Source of the DNA: Muricomes sp049840515
GTDB lineage: Bacteria; Bacillota; Clostridia; Lachnospirales; Lachnospiraceae
Length of the DNA stretch: 64,000 bases
Assembly: GCA_049840515.1 (NCBI GenBank)
Contig: JASGKW010000003.1
Span: forward strand, 62,001 to 126,000
Reading direction: 5' to 3'
Shown: in pieces, positions 26,544-35,737 of the stretch
Layout: each line of letters starts with the position of its first letter
How positions within the stretch are numbered: the stretch's first letter is position 1
Made by a program: the position numbers and the translations under genes
Notes under the pieces: generated by a model
Seen by the model: the letters and a program-made list of their open reading frames with translations, nothing else
What the model was told of the DNA's origin: nothing
Databases searched by the model: none

Positions 26544-27607
26544 TTAATATTGAAAATAAATAAACGGGCTGTAAGTTGAATTTACTATAAATATTACTGC
26601 CAAGACCATAATTCCAACCTGCACCATGCCAGATTCCAGTCACCAAAAATACAATAAACAAATTCACCAGAGTTCTAGTTTTCCCTTTTCTATTACCTCC
26701 CAGCGGAATATAAATATATTCCCGAAACCAGGCTCCCAGAGAAATGTGCCATCTGCGCCAAAATTCAGTGATAGATGCTGATACATAAGGGAAGTGAAAA
26801 TTTTCCTTAAATTGAAAACCAAGTAATTTCCCAAATCCCAACGCAATATCCGAATATCCGGCAAAATCATAATAAATCTGCAGCATATATAGAAGTGCGC
26901 ACCACCAAGCTGTAGGCACATCCATACCGGCTTCCATCTTTTGCTGAATGTCTGCAACCATCAAGCCAAAGCTGTCCGCAAGAAGCACCTTTTTTGCGTA
27001 TCCAATCATAATACGATTCAGCCCATCCATAAACTGCACATCATTTACAGTCCGATTTTTTATCTGTGGCTGAAAGTCTTTCCAAAGAACAATTGGTCCA
27101 GATACCACTTTAGGGAAAAAGGAAATATAAAGTGCCGTATCCAGTATGCTTCCTGCCGAGCTGTCTCCACGATAAATATCCACCACATAAGAAACTGCAG
27201 AGAATGTAATAAAAGAAATGCCCAACGGCACAATAAAATAGGGTAAACTCCGTCTGAAGAATATCATTCAGAGATTGCAAGGTGAAATTAATATACTTAT
27301 AAAAATATAAAATACCTGATAAAATCAGAACTAAAACTCCGACTATAATCTTAGACTTGTCCATATTGCTGCGCATTTTCTCAATCATTTTCCCCATCAC
27401 ATAGACCAGAAGAATATAAATGCACAAATATAAGATGCCATCAAATCTGGCCCAACCATAAAAGCCTAAACTGGCAAGAATCAGAAAAACATCACCGATT
27501 CGTAAATTCGCCCTTCCAGATTTCCGCTGGATAACCCAAAACAACAGATATCCACCCACACAGAGAGGGAAAAATATAAATAAAAAAATAAAATTAGTAA
27601 ACAGCAT
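26544..27607 (-). pseudogene. MBOAT (AlgI-like) O-acyltransferase, frameshifted and internally deleted
   Basis: MBOAT proteins carry acetyl groups across the membrane for glycan acetylation. Three pieces are visible: the N-terminal helices (27607 to about 27260, MLFTNFIFLFIFFPL); the catalytic middle in another frame (about 27255 to 26595, with FWRRWHISLGAWFREY and TGIWHGAGWNY, the conserved His); and only the extreme C-terminus in the original stop frame (VNSTYSPFIYFQY, stop 26544). One base is extra near 27250. About 115 codons that normally lie between GAGWN and the C-terminus are missing near 26595. The total is 354 codons against about 470 usual. Probably nonfunctional unless the assembly is wrong. 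Confidence 0.8.
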
Positions 27608-27641
27608 AGTCTATCCTGCGCTTTCTTCTTTAGTCGACCTA

Positions 27642-29717
27642 TTATTCATATCTATTTTTATAACTAACTGCACGTAAACACTTTTTAATTTCATTAAATA
27701 AAACAACCACTAATACAATAACCACTGTTTTAATAACAAATATCCTGAACCAATTCATTGTAAAAGGAAGAAATCTATAAATCAACTCATTCCAATTCAT
27801 ATACATTAATTCCAGACAATGGACTGCCAAAATCAACATAGAATTTTTCCCAAACCAAGATATTCCTTTTGAAATCAACTTGCCATTATCCAACATACGA
27901 GAGAGTGTTATGACAACTATACTTGCTGCAATTGCCTCCACAAAAGAAAATATCCCCAGTGGATAGTCACGCATTGACAATTCTATATGTATTCCCAGTC
28001 TCAGAAAATATATCCAAGCTGCCGCTGGAAGAAACAATGTGTAAAAATAACCTTTTTCTAAGAAATTTGTTTTTCTCAACCAGTCTCCAAACGCAATAAA
28101 TATAAGGGCTACCAGTGCCACATCTAAACTCCAGGGCATAAACGCATAATATTTTCCTATGAAATACCCTGCAACTGCTATAGCAACAATCGCCCCTGTT
28201 TTATAACTGTCTGAATATTTTTCCAATAAATGCATAAGAATGACATAAACATTTCTTGTTATAAACAGGCAACAGACAAACCAAACAACCCAGACTGAGT
28301 CAAACTCCTGGAATCTGGTTGATATCTTACTCATTCCACCTAACATAGCTTTAATTTTAAATAGAAATAGAGAAGCATTATTTTCACCGCCACCTCCAAT
28401 AATTGTGTATATAACGGCAGACAATACACAGGTCACACCATATGGATAGAGAAGAGTTTTTACAGATCTTGTAAACGTTCTTTTAATATCATACGATTTT
28501 ATAAAATATCCGTTTACAATAACAAAAAGAGGCATGTGAAAGGAAAAAATTATAACTCTTAAATATTGTGGAATATCTGTGTGCCCTAAAATCATGAGCA
28601 ATATTGCTGCACCTTTTGCTATATCCCAATATTGTACCCTTCCTTCATCTATGTCTGTCTTTGATATTTCTTGAAATTTGGATTTTAATGCATTGTATAA
28701 CTTTCCTATATTCTCCCAGTAAAGTTTATATAATTTTTGTAGCTGAAGAATCCCCAAAATTCCTGCTGTACAAAACAAAATTTTCATAAAAATTATAATA
28801 CAAACTACTGTAAAATATTGAAATTGTAATCTTTCACCAAAGATGGTCCATACCCAATTCCATGAAATTATATTCAACTCAAAAGCATGAAAACACATCA
28901 TAAATAAAGAGTTTTTTCCATAGAAATTTAGAATCCCAGAAATATATTTTGTATTATTTTCAATACTCTTAGATAACATTATCACCAAATAACTTCCACA
29001 CAATGCTCCTAAAATATCTAAGAAACCACTTCCATAATAATTCCTTACCATATAAAACTTTCCACAGAACACTATACAAAACAGCCAAATAGCAACCATC
29101 ACACCCAATATCGGCGCCGGAATTGTCCTGTCAAATATTTTATGCTTTTTAAAAAGAAATCCCATATAGATGAATAAAGATGCAGTCATACCTGCTTGAA
29201 TACTAAACGGTAACCATATGAACTCTGTTGTCTTATACCCCACATATGTTATAAACAATATGGCAATAGCACCGTATTGATATGACATAAAATATCTTAC
29301 AATTATCAATGCTGTGAAAAGAGCCAGCAGAAACCATAAAGCTCCAATCTGTTTGATATAAAATGGGGAGGTATACTCAATTGTTCCACTTCCATATATA
29401 CTGGCAATTGTCCATGTTTTTATACTCTCTACAACATTTTCAGTACTTCGGGTTGTCATTATTCCGGAAAGTGTTGCTCCTATTATAGTAAAAATACAGG
29501 TTACCATATAAGGTATGAGCAATTGACTTTTTTTCTGCTTCACATACTGACTCAGTGTCAACTTATCATTTAAAAAGAACCCACTTATCAAGAAAAAAAC
29601 AGGAACGTGAAATGTAAAAACAAATGAATTTATCTCAACTATTCCCAAATGTCCTATTATAATACATATCATTGCGATACCTTTTGCAATATCAAAATAC
29701 TTCATTCTATTTCTCAT
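27642..29717 (-). CDS. Tandem double acyltransferase-3 protein
   Basis: This 691-residue membrane protein contains two complete acyltransferase-3 units in one chain. The first (residues about 1-335) opens YFDIAKGIAMICIIIGHLG and has FHVPVFFLISGFF. The second (about 355-690) opens YWDIAKGAAILLMILGHTD and has FHMPLFVIVNGYF. Both keep the catalytic-type His in helix 1. Each unit alone has the length of a normal family member, so this is a gene fusion or internal duplication. AAAGGAAC precedes the ATG, which starts only 3 bp after the stop of an IS3 fragment. It probably acetylates an extracytoplasmic glycan. Confidence 0.8.
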   Translation of the reverse strand: MRNRMKYFDIAKGIAMICIIIGHLGIVEINSFVFTFHVPVFFLISGFFLNDKLTLSQYVKQKKSQLLIPYMVTCIFTIIGATLSGIMTTRSTENVVESIKTWTIASIYGSGTIEYTSPFYIKQIGALWFLLALFTALIIVRYFMSYQYGAIAILFITYVGYKTTEFIWLPFSIQAGMTASLFIYMGFLFKKHKIFDRTIPAPILGVMVAIWLFCIVFCGKFYMVRNYYGSGFLDILGALCGSYLVIMLSKSIENNTKYISGILNFYGKNSLFMMCFHAFELNIISWNWVWTIFGERLQFQYFTVVCIIIFMKILFCTAGILGILQLQKLYKLYWENIGKLYNALKSKFQEISKTDIDEGRVQYWDIAKGAAILLMILGHTDIPQYLRVIIFSFHMPLFVIVNGYFIKSYDIKRTFTRSVKTLLYPYGVTCVLSAVIYTIIGGGGENNASLFLFKIKAMLGGMSKISTRFQEFDSVWVVWFVCCLFITRNVYVILMHLLEKYSDSYKTGAIVAIAVAGYFIGKYYAFMPWSLDVALVALIFIAFGDWLRKTNFLEKGYFYTLFLPAAAWIYFLRLGIHIELSMRDYPLGIFSFVEAIAASIVVITLSRMLDNGKLISKGISWFGKNSMLILAVHCLELMYMNWNELIYRFLPFTMNWFRIFVIKTVVIVLVVVLFNEIKKCLRAVSYKNRYE

Positions 29718-29719
29718 AT

Positions 29720-29980
29720 TTAAGTTCCTTTATACACCTTTTTGGCATACTCCGATTCCTCCCTGCGTTCTTCTGCAAGCTTATCTTTGAGGTTTCCCTC
29801 TCGCTTGTCATCAAAGGCTGCAGAAGCGTTGTTTAGGAATTCATTCTTCCAGTTGCGGAGTAAGTTGGGTTGGATATTATTTTCGGTTGCAAGACTATTG
29901 AGGTCCTTCTCTCCCTTAAGTAACTCAATCACAAGGTCTGATTTAAATTTGGCACTAAGGTTTCTTCTTTGTCTGGACAT
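29720..29980 (-). pseudogene. IS3-family OrfA fragment (truncated transposase)
   Basis: The 86 residues match the helix-turn-helix part of IS3 OrfA: LSAKFKSDLVIELLKGEKD, then LATENNIQPNLLRNWKNEF. The leucine-zipper end and all of OrfB are missing. The frame runs only four codons (YKGT) past EYAKKV before stopping, where the element has been joined to the acyltransferase operon. Confidence 0.8.
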
Positions 29981-30011
29981 TAAAATGAATCCTTTCTTTC
30001 ATACTGATTTT

Positions 30012-30040
30012 AGTATACCAGATTCATTAAAAACTGTCCG
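30012..30040 (-). promoter_or_regulatory. Putative IS3-end promoter reading into the acyltransferase operon
   Basis: On the minus strand CGGACA (30035-30040), 17 bp and TATACT (30012-30017) form a usable sigma-A promoter inside the IS3 end. No terminator is seen between it and the double acyltransferase gene. Confidence 0.45.
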
Positions 30041-30090
30041 AAAAAGTGTCTTAATTTATGACTGAGTAATCCGGAGCGAAATCCATCACC

Positions 30091-30110
30091 TGTCCGGTAA
30101 CTGGAAATCA
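30091..30110 (+). repeat. IS21 left terminal repeat
   Basis: TGTCCGGTAACTGGAAATCA matches the complement of the right-end repeat at 32571-32589 with one inserted base. Confidence 0.7.
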
Positions 30111-30227
30111 ACATTCCGTTTTGCTAGAAATCATGATTCCGACTTTTCGGAAATCATTTTCTATATATTTACTTATAATGGAATTATGCATCTGATGATG
30201 TAAATCCATTATAAGGAGGTCACACAT

Positions 30228-31766
30228 ATGACCAAGTATCGTGAAATCATAAGACTAACAAGTCTTGGATTCACCCAACGCAACATCATGGCTAGCTGCG
30301 GTGTTGCACAAAAAACTGTTGTCAAAGTTCAGCATCGTGCCAAAGAATTTAATCTTCAATGGCCACTTGATGAGAAGATGACAGATATTGAATTAGGGAA
30401 ATTACTTTTTCCTAAAAACAGTAAGCCGGCAACTGAAAAAAGATTGCCTGACTATGCTTACATCCTCAAGGAACTATTACGCAATGGCGTAAGTAAAAAA
30501 CTCTTGTGGACAGAATACATGGAGGAGTGCCGTCTTAATGGCGATGAACCGTTGATGTATTCCCAGTTCTGCTATTACATCCAGCAGGACGAACAGAAAC
30601 ACCGTGCAACCATGCATATCAATCGCAAACCTGGTGAGCAGGTCGAAGTTGATTGGGCTGGCAATCCAGCCCACATCATTGATCCAGATACCGGTGAAAT
30701 CATCAATGCCTATGTGTTTGTGGGTGTAATGACGTATAGCCAGTACGCTTATGCAGAGGCATTTATTGATGAAAAACAACCAGCATGGATACGTGCTCAT
30801 GTGCATATGTATGAGTTCTTTGGTGGTGTTGCTAAGATCCTTGTTCCAGATAACTGCAAAACAGCAGTGATACATAATAATAACTGGAACGACCAAAGAA
30901 TCAACGCTGTATACCAGGAAATGGCTGAGCATTATAACACTGCCATTATTCCTGCCAGAGTTCGTGCGCCAAAGGACAAGCCAAATGCTGAAGGCACTGT
31001 AGGAAATATTTCTACATGGATCATTGCAGCATTACGAGATAAACAGTTCTTTTCACTTGCCGAATTAAATCAAGCAATACGTTATAAATTGAAAGAATTC
31101 AATAAAAGGCTCCTTCAAAAGAAAGAAGGCAGCCGATTGGATCTCTTCCACGACGAAGAACTGCCATTACTGGCTCCCCTACCTGCTACCTCTTTCGAAC
31201 TGGCAGATTGGAAACAAGCCACCGTTCAGTTCAATTATCACATATCCATCGATGGAATGCTATACTCAGTTCCTTATGAGTACATCAGACGCAAGGTGGA
31301 TGTCAGAGTAACAGATACTACGATTGAGATTTTCTACAATCATAACCGTATTGCCTCACATAAGAGACTCTATGGGAGGAAAGGTCAATACGACACAATC
31401 CTTGAACACATGCCGGAGGACCACCAGAAATATCTGGAATGGAACGGCGACCGTTTCCGCAAATGGGCAGAACAGATTGGTGACAATACGTACATGGTAG
31501 TGGATGCAATCCTTACCTCCAAACGTGTGGAACAACAGACCTATAAAGGCTGTATGGGACTTTTAAAGTTGGCTGATAAATACTCAGTAGAACACTTAGA
31601 ATCAGCCTGTGAAAAGGCGCTCACCTATACAGCGTCACCAAGCTATAAGAGTATAAAAAACATACTCGTAGCCAGCCAGGATAAAACTGTTGAACCTGAG
31701 ACATCAGAACCAACCACACAGAATAAATATGGCATCACAAGAGGTGCCGACTATTATCGGAGGTAA
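30228..31766 (+). CDS. istA: IS21 transposase IstA
   Basis: This 512-residue transposase has an N-terminal helix-turn-helix (residues about 5-35, TSLGFTQRNIMASCGVAQKTV) and an integrase-type DDE core: VEVDWAGNP, VPDNCKTAV and the Glu in KPNAEGTVGNI. A C-terminal Mu-transposase-like beta domain (SIDGMLYSVPYEYI) follows. The ribosome site AAGGAGG lies before the ATG. The frame is intact and full length for the family, but transposition also needs IstB, which is broken here. Confidence 0.92.
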   Translation: MTKYREIIRLTSLGFTQRNIMASCGVAQKTVVKVQHRAKEFNLQWPLDEKMTDIELGKLLFPKNSKPATEKRLPDYAYILKELLRNGVSKKLLWTEYMEECRLNGDEPLMYSQFCYYIQQDEQKHRATMHINRKPGEQVEVDWAGNPAHIIDPDTGEIINAYVFVGVMTYSQYAYAEAFIDEKQPAWIRAHVHMYEFFGGVAKILVPDNCKTAVIHNNNWNDQRINAVYQEMAEHYNTAIIPARVRAPKDKPNAEGTVGNISTWIIAALRDKQFFSLAELNQAIRYKLKEFNKRLLQKKEGSRLDLFHDEELPLLAPLPATSFELADWKQATVQFNYHISIDGMLYSVPYEYIRRKVDVRVTDTTIEIFYNHNRIASHKRLYGRKGQYDTILEHMPEDHQKYLEWNGDRFRKWAEQIGDNTYMVVDAILTSKRVEQQTYKGCMGLLKLADKYSVEHLESACEKALTYTASPSYKSIKNILVASQDKTVEPETSEPTTQNKYGITRGADYYRR

Positions 31767-31772
31767 TTACTT

Positions 31773-32551
31773 ATGGCAAACCAAAGTACGATTGATAAAT
31801 TAATTGAAATGCGTCTATCCACAATGGCAGATGCCTTCCGTAACCAGCTGAATGATCCTAAAATGAAGGAAGTTCCTTTTGAAGATCGATTCGGAATGCT
31901 GACCGATATCGAATACAGCAGCCGCAAAAACAACCGGCTAAAGAGATTAATTCATAACGCTGGATTCGACCAGCCTGAAGCAAGTATCAGGGATATCGAT
32001 TACACTTCAGGACGCAAGCTCAACAAAGATCTGATTAACAGACTTGCTACTTGCTAATATATATCGGAACACCGGAATTTATTTATTACCGGTGCAACAA
32101 CAGGCAGTGGTAAGACTTACATGTCCTGTGCGTTTGATATGGAAGCATGCAAGCAGTATTACAATACAAAGTATGTACGACTGCCGGATCTTCTGATAGA
32201 TCTGGAAATGTCCAGAAATGAAGGTACATACAAAAAGGTCATGGCTAGGTATGCCAATCCACTTCTTCTCATCATTGATGAATGGCTTCTCCTGAAACCA
32301 AATGATAATGAGCAGAAGGACATCTTTGAACTGCTTCACAGAAGACGTAAGAAATCATCGACGATCTTTTGTTCACAGTACCAGAAGGACGGTTGGTATA
32401 ATCAGCTTGGTGAAGCTCTAACCCATTAACTAATGCAATCCTGGATCGTATTGTTCATGATTCATATATGATAAATATTCAGAGCATTGATGTTACTAAA
32501 GATATATCAATGCGTGAGGTATATGGCTTAGATAAAAGCTTACGCGAGTAA
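31773..32551 (+). pseudogene. istB: IS21 helper ATPase IstB, disrupted
   Basis: IstB is the AAA+ ATPase that assembles IS21 transposition complexes. The first 94 codons are normal (LIEMRLSTMADAFRNQL), then an in-frame TAA at 32055-32057 replaces the residue expected after RLATC. Reading continues in the same frame through Walker A (GATTGSGKT, one Thr longer than usual) and Walker B (LLIIDEWLLL). Near 32423 a one-base shift separates QLGEAL from PLTNAILDRIVHDSY, and the natural end REVYGLDKSLRE is at 32551. An in-frame stop plus a frameshift argues for real decay. Confidence 0.85.
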
Positions 32552-32570
32552 ATTCGCACAAACCACTTGA

Positions 32571-32600
32571 TGATTTCCAGTTCCGGACACTTGATTTCCA
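32571..32600 (-). repeat. IS21 right terminal repeats
   Basis: TGATTTCCAGTTCCGGACA (32571-32589) is the inverted copy of the left repeat, followed by a second partial copy (TGATTTCCA at 32592-32600). Confidence 0.65.
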
Positions 32601-32636
32601 TTTTTCCGGAACTGCGATTTCATCGCACAAGAATAT

Positions 32637-32810
32637 TCACACTTTACATAGAATTGACATTCCTGTATAAATAGGTCTTGTAATCATATTTTCTGTGACA
32701 GCAAATAAAAAATATCCTTTTTCGTTTGTATGATTAAAAACCACAAAAAAGATGGCTGCTATTCTAATAAAATCCATATGTATTTTTCTGTTTTTTTCTA
32801 CACTTTTCAT
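32637..32810 (-). pseudogene. Acyltransferase-3 N-terminal stump cut by the IS21 element
   Basis: A 57-codon frame starts at ATG 32810 with AAAGGA about 12 bases upstream and reads MKSVEKNRKIHMDFIRIAAIF, with FVVFNHTNEKGYF after it. This is the first helix and catalytic-type His of an acyltransferase-3 protein, continuing to RPIYTGMSILCKV. It ends at TGA 32637, within 8 bp of the IS21 right end, exactly where the family continues with a GVPLFF-type second helix. The rest of the gene is absent on the other side of the IS. Confidence 0.75.
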
Positions 32811-33006
32811 CCTCTAAGATATTCCTTTCAATTCAAATAACCCATTTGATGTCAATGTGATTTACTTGAACAGAAAAACATAGGACATCAACTCTATCTC
32901 GAGGTATTTTATCACAACTTTATAAATAAATCTACTTTTTGACCATATTAGCCAAATTCCTCTATCTGTTTTTCTATCTGTCATAATGTTTTGTAATAGC
33001 AACAGA

Positions 33007-33948
33007 TTATTTCTGTTTTCTTTTCTTCACAAAAATTTCAGCTAAATCTGTTGCTGCCACAATAGATCCCACTACAATGACTACTCCACAAATAATGCTT
33101 TTCAAATCAGGAAGAGTATGTAATAAAACAAGAGAAAATACAATTGACCATGCAGAGTAAGTAATGTTCAAAGCCATAGACTTAGATGCTCCAATTGTAG
33201 CTATTGATCTGTAATAGCAAAGATAAGACGCTGTTCCAAATAGCGCTGAAATCAAAATAATCTTAGCTGCACTTGATGGGATAAGACTTAACGTGAATCC
33301 CCATCCATTTATGACAGTGAGAATAATCACACCATAGAAAATAGCAGAAACCGTCTGTCTGATATGTAATGCCTGCTCATCAGTAATATCTGGGTCTTTC
33401 AAACCATACGCACAAATGACTGCTTCAGATGCCCAGCCCACACAACAAAGCAAAGCACATCCAAAACCAAGCACCAAATTTTTCACTTCACTGCCACCTG
33501 GTGTATATCCAAGAACAATTATTCCTAAAATACTTACAATCAGTCCTGCTATCTGAATTGGCTTCATCTTTTCTTTCAAAAAAATGTAAGACAAAAAAGA
33601 ACCCAGAGCTGGAAACAACGCTGAAATAATCGCAGTATACGCCGGGCCGATATAATTGATTGCGGCAACATATCCAGACATACCAATTGGCCCGCCCAGT
33701 AACGCTCCTAAAACAATAAATTTTCCGCTTCTTGATTTTAGCGCCTTAATAACATTTTTGTATTGCTTCTTAACTCCCATATAGATGAACATCCATATGG
33801 TTGAACATGCATCGTGTAAAAATGTACTGACAAATGGTGCTAAAAAGATGGCTTGTTCTGTTGATACAAATTGCGTTGCAGCTAATGCGATACCCAATAT
33901 TACGGTATCTAGTCCCCAAAGTACGCCTGCCATTAAACCTGTAATCAT
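33007..33948 (-). CDS. licB: DMT/EamA-family transporter, LicB-like (probable choline importer)
   Basis: This 313-residue membrane protein has ten predicted helices and two EamA repeats (GLMAGVLWGLDTVILG at the N-terminus; second half from ALLCCVGWASEAVICAYG). In phosphocholine loci LicB takes up choline. The assignment rests mainly on context: the start overlaps licA by 4 bp (ATGA), and licC and a LicC-LicA fusion lie just upstream. The C-terminus is very basic (EIFVKKRKQK). Another DMT cargo is possible. Confidence 0.8.
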   Translation of the reverse strand: MITGLMAGVLWGLDTVILGIALAATQFVSTEQAIFLAPFVSTFLHDACSTIWMFIYMGVKKQYKNVIKALKSRSGKFIVLGALLGGPIGMSGYVAAINYIGPAYTAIISALFPALGSFLSYIFLKEKMKPIQIAGLIVSILGIIVLGYTPGGSEVKNLVLGFGCALLCCVGWASEAVICAYGLKDPDITDEQALHIRQTVSAIFYGVIILTVINGWGFTLSLIPSSAAKIILISALFGTASYLCYYRSIATIGASKSMALNITYSAWSIVFSLVLLHTLPDLKSIICGVVIVVGSIVAATDLAEIFVKKRKQK

Positions 33949-34862
33949 ATAATTTGTTCCTCCATCACTTTAAATTCAGATAAATTCCTTTTTAACCGCA
34001 AATATCTTGTATCTGCATAATCCTGCATTTCTTTTCCATCAAAAGGCACTCTGGTCAACCCCCACAAAGTCCACAAGTAATCCAGATATATTTTATTAGC
34101 CAAAAAACGATTTCTCTCGTCTAAAGTCTCCAGCCTTCCAAAATATGTCTGTAAAAGAATTTTATCCTGTCTCTCGTCATATTCCGCTTCTATGGAGATA
34201 TCTGCCAAATCCCACATAGCATCATTCATCCCTGCATATTCCCAGTCAATAAGATACATCCCTTCTCTGCCCATCACCCAATTTTCGCACAGTGGATCAT
34301 TGTGACAAGGAACTTTATTTGAATGACCTATAGAATCAATAGATTCTTTGATTTTCATAACTATCATTTTAATATCAGCATAGTCTTTATACAAAGATAC
34401 CTTATTCTCAATTATTATTCTCTCGTAGCTTGCTGCCATTTCAAACACCTCAAAAGGCACTTTTGTGTCTATGCCGCAAGTATGGAGTGTTCTAAATATT
34501 TTAGCCGCCTGATGAATATGTTCTTCCTCCCGCATGGTTTCCGGCGACATTGTTGCTGCATGTTCAATATACCTGCTAATTTTGGTTCCGTCATCACCAA
34601 AATATATCAAATCTGCATCTATATTCAAGCTGCAAGCCAATTCTGTGCTCACCTTTTCGTCGAGCCGGCAAATGAGTTCTTCCGTTCCCTCGCCGGGTAA
34701 CCTGACAATCAGCTTTTCCATATTATTCATTAACACATAATATGTGTGGTTGGTCAATCCCCCCATACGTTCCACTTTTATGTAAGATGCATTGGGTGAT
34801 ATTATATGCTGTAATATCTGACTTATTTTGGCTAAATCTGCCTCCACAATTTTCTTTTCCAC
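33945..34862 (-). CDS. licA: Choline kinase LicA
   Basis: LicA phosphorylates choline with ATP, the first step to CDP-choline. The 305-residue protein shows the choline/ethanolamine kinase fold: an N-lobe with LTNHTYYVL and LIVRLPGEGTEEL, the catalytic Brenner-type loop PCHNDPLCENW, and the metal-binding LIDWEYAGMND. The start is GTG 34862, overlapping the licC stop TAG by one base. The stop overlaps licB by 4 bp, so licC-licA-licB are translationally coupled. Confidence 0.88.
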   Translation of the reverse strand: MEKKIVEADLAKISQILQHIISPNASYIKVERMGGLTNHTYYVLMNNMEKLIVRLPGEGTEELICRLDEKVSTELACSLNIDADLIYFGDDGTKISRYIEHAATMSPETMREEEHIHQAAKIFRTLHTCGIDTKVPFEVFEMAASYERIIIENKVSLYKDYADIKMIVMKIKESIDSIGHSNKVPCHNDPLCENWVMGREGMYLIDWEYAGMNDAMWDLADISIEAEYDERQDKILLQTYFGRLETLDERNRFLANKIYLDYLWTLWGLTRVPFDGKEMQDYADTRYLRLKRNLSEFKVMEEQII

Positions 34863-35737
34863 TATATAACCCTCTTCAGCTCTTTCTTCTCATATGTGTA
34901 TTGATATTTATCTGAATCACAAATAAATTCAAATCCTATCTGTTCCGTATTATTGCTTTTTATGGCAGATATATTCTTTATTTCTGATTCAATACATCTT
35001 AATTCCTGCGCAACTTGTTTCAGTATTATAGATCGTGTGTTATTTACGTATGTTTTATCAAACTCTCTGAGTTCATCTAATGTATCAAACTCAAAAATGA
35101 ACTCGGGTTCATAACGTCTGACTTTAAGCTTCAGTTTGTCCAAATGTTTCATATATATGGCTTCCCATAACAAGCCAGCCGTTCCAGGGATGCTATATTC
35201 TTTCAATAAAATCTCTACAAATAGTTTGCTGAATGCCGCTGTCCAAAATACATGGCCCAGCATATACCACGCATTAGAACCACCTACTTTTACATCGCAG
35301 ATGTATCCCTGGGTATCCTCTTCCACACACCATTCGCTTGTTTTTCCATTTGCATAGAGCGTGGAATAATAAGCATCATCAACACAACTCTCAAAAGGGT
35401 TAACTGTAAAATAATTATCTGCTGAGCAAATATATGAATTCTTTAAATAATCACGAACCACATAAATACTCCCATTATTATTTCTTGTCAGATAATCATC
35501 GTTTTCAACGAGAATAACATTATATTTGTCTTTCAAGTAATAAAACTTCTCTTTCTTGTAACCTAATACAATGATAATTTGCGTTATGCCGGCCTCCTGC
35601 AATTGACGGATTTGTCTCTCTATCAATACTTCTCCCTTTACATCAATTAAGGCTTTTGGCTTCTCATAGGATAATGGGGCAAATCTGCTGGATGTACCTG
35701 CCGCCATAATAATTGCATTATCCACGTTATAACTCAT
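34862..35737 (-). CDS. licC: CTP:phosphocholine cytidylyltransferase LicC with a vestigial kinase tail
   Basis: LicC makes CDP-choline from CTP and phosphocholine. From ATG 35737 (GGAGG upstream) it has 291 residues; the longer frame to 35935 runs through the preceding gene. The nucleotidyltransferase motif is AIIMAAGTSSRFAP, with KPKALIDVKGE and the GSIYVVRDYL region. After the normal LicC end, about 60 residues (QVAQELRCIESEIKNI to CDSDKYQYTYE) align with the start of the kinase domain of the fused protein next door. This suggests the gene came from a LicC-LicA fusion that lost most of its kinase. It overlaps the fusion gene by 11 bp. Confidence 0.85.
   Translation of the reverse strand: MSYNVDNAIIMAAGTSSRFAPLSYEKPKALIDVKGEVLIERQIRQLQEAGITQIIIVLGYKKEKFYYLKDKYNVILVENDDYLTRNNNGSIYVVRDYLKNSYICSADNYFTVNPFESCVDDAYYSTLYANGKTSEWCVEEDTQGYICDVKVGGSNAWYMLGHVFWTAAFSKLFVEILLKEYSIPGTAGLLWEAIYMKHLDKLKLKVRRYEPEFIFEFDTLDELREFDKTYVNNTRSIILKQVAQELRCIESEIKNISAIKSNNTEQIGFEFICDSDKYQYTYEKKELKRVI

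Larger units (their letters stand above)
29720..30057 (-). mobile_element. IS3-family remnant (left end plus part of orfA)
   Basis: The remnant carries the orfA fragment and its upstream terminal region, which ends near TTAAGACACTTTTTC on the minus strand. The right part is lost. The IS21 element lies immediately beside it, so this spot has been hit more than once. Confidence 0.6.
30058..32629 (+). mobile_element. IS21-family insertion sequence (istA intact, istB dead)
   Basis: The element holds istA and istB in the usual order, with related terminal repeats. CCGG(T)AACTGGAAATCA is at 30091-30110 on the left and its complement at 32571-32589 on the right, with a further copy of the GGAAATCA motif at 32592-32600. 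The outer ends (TGACTGAG and TGTGCGAT) are my best estimate, and no clear target duplication is seen. Confidence 0.7.
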
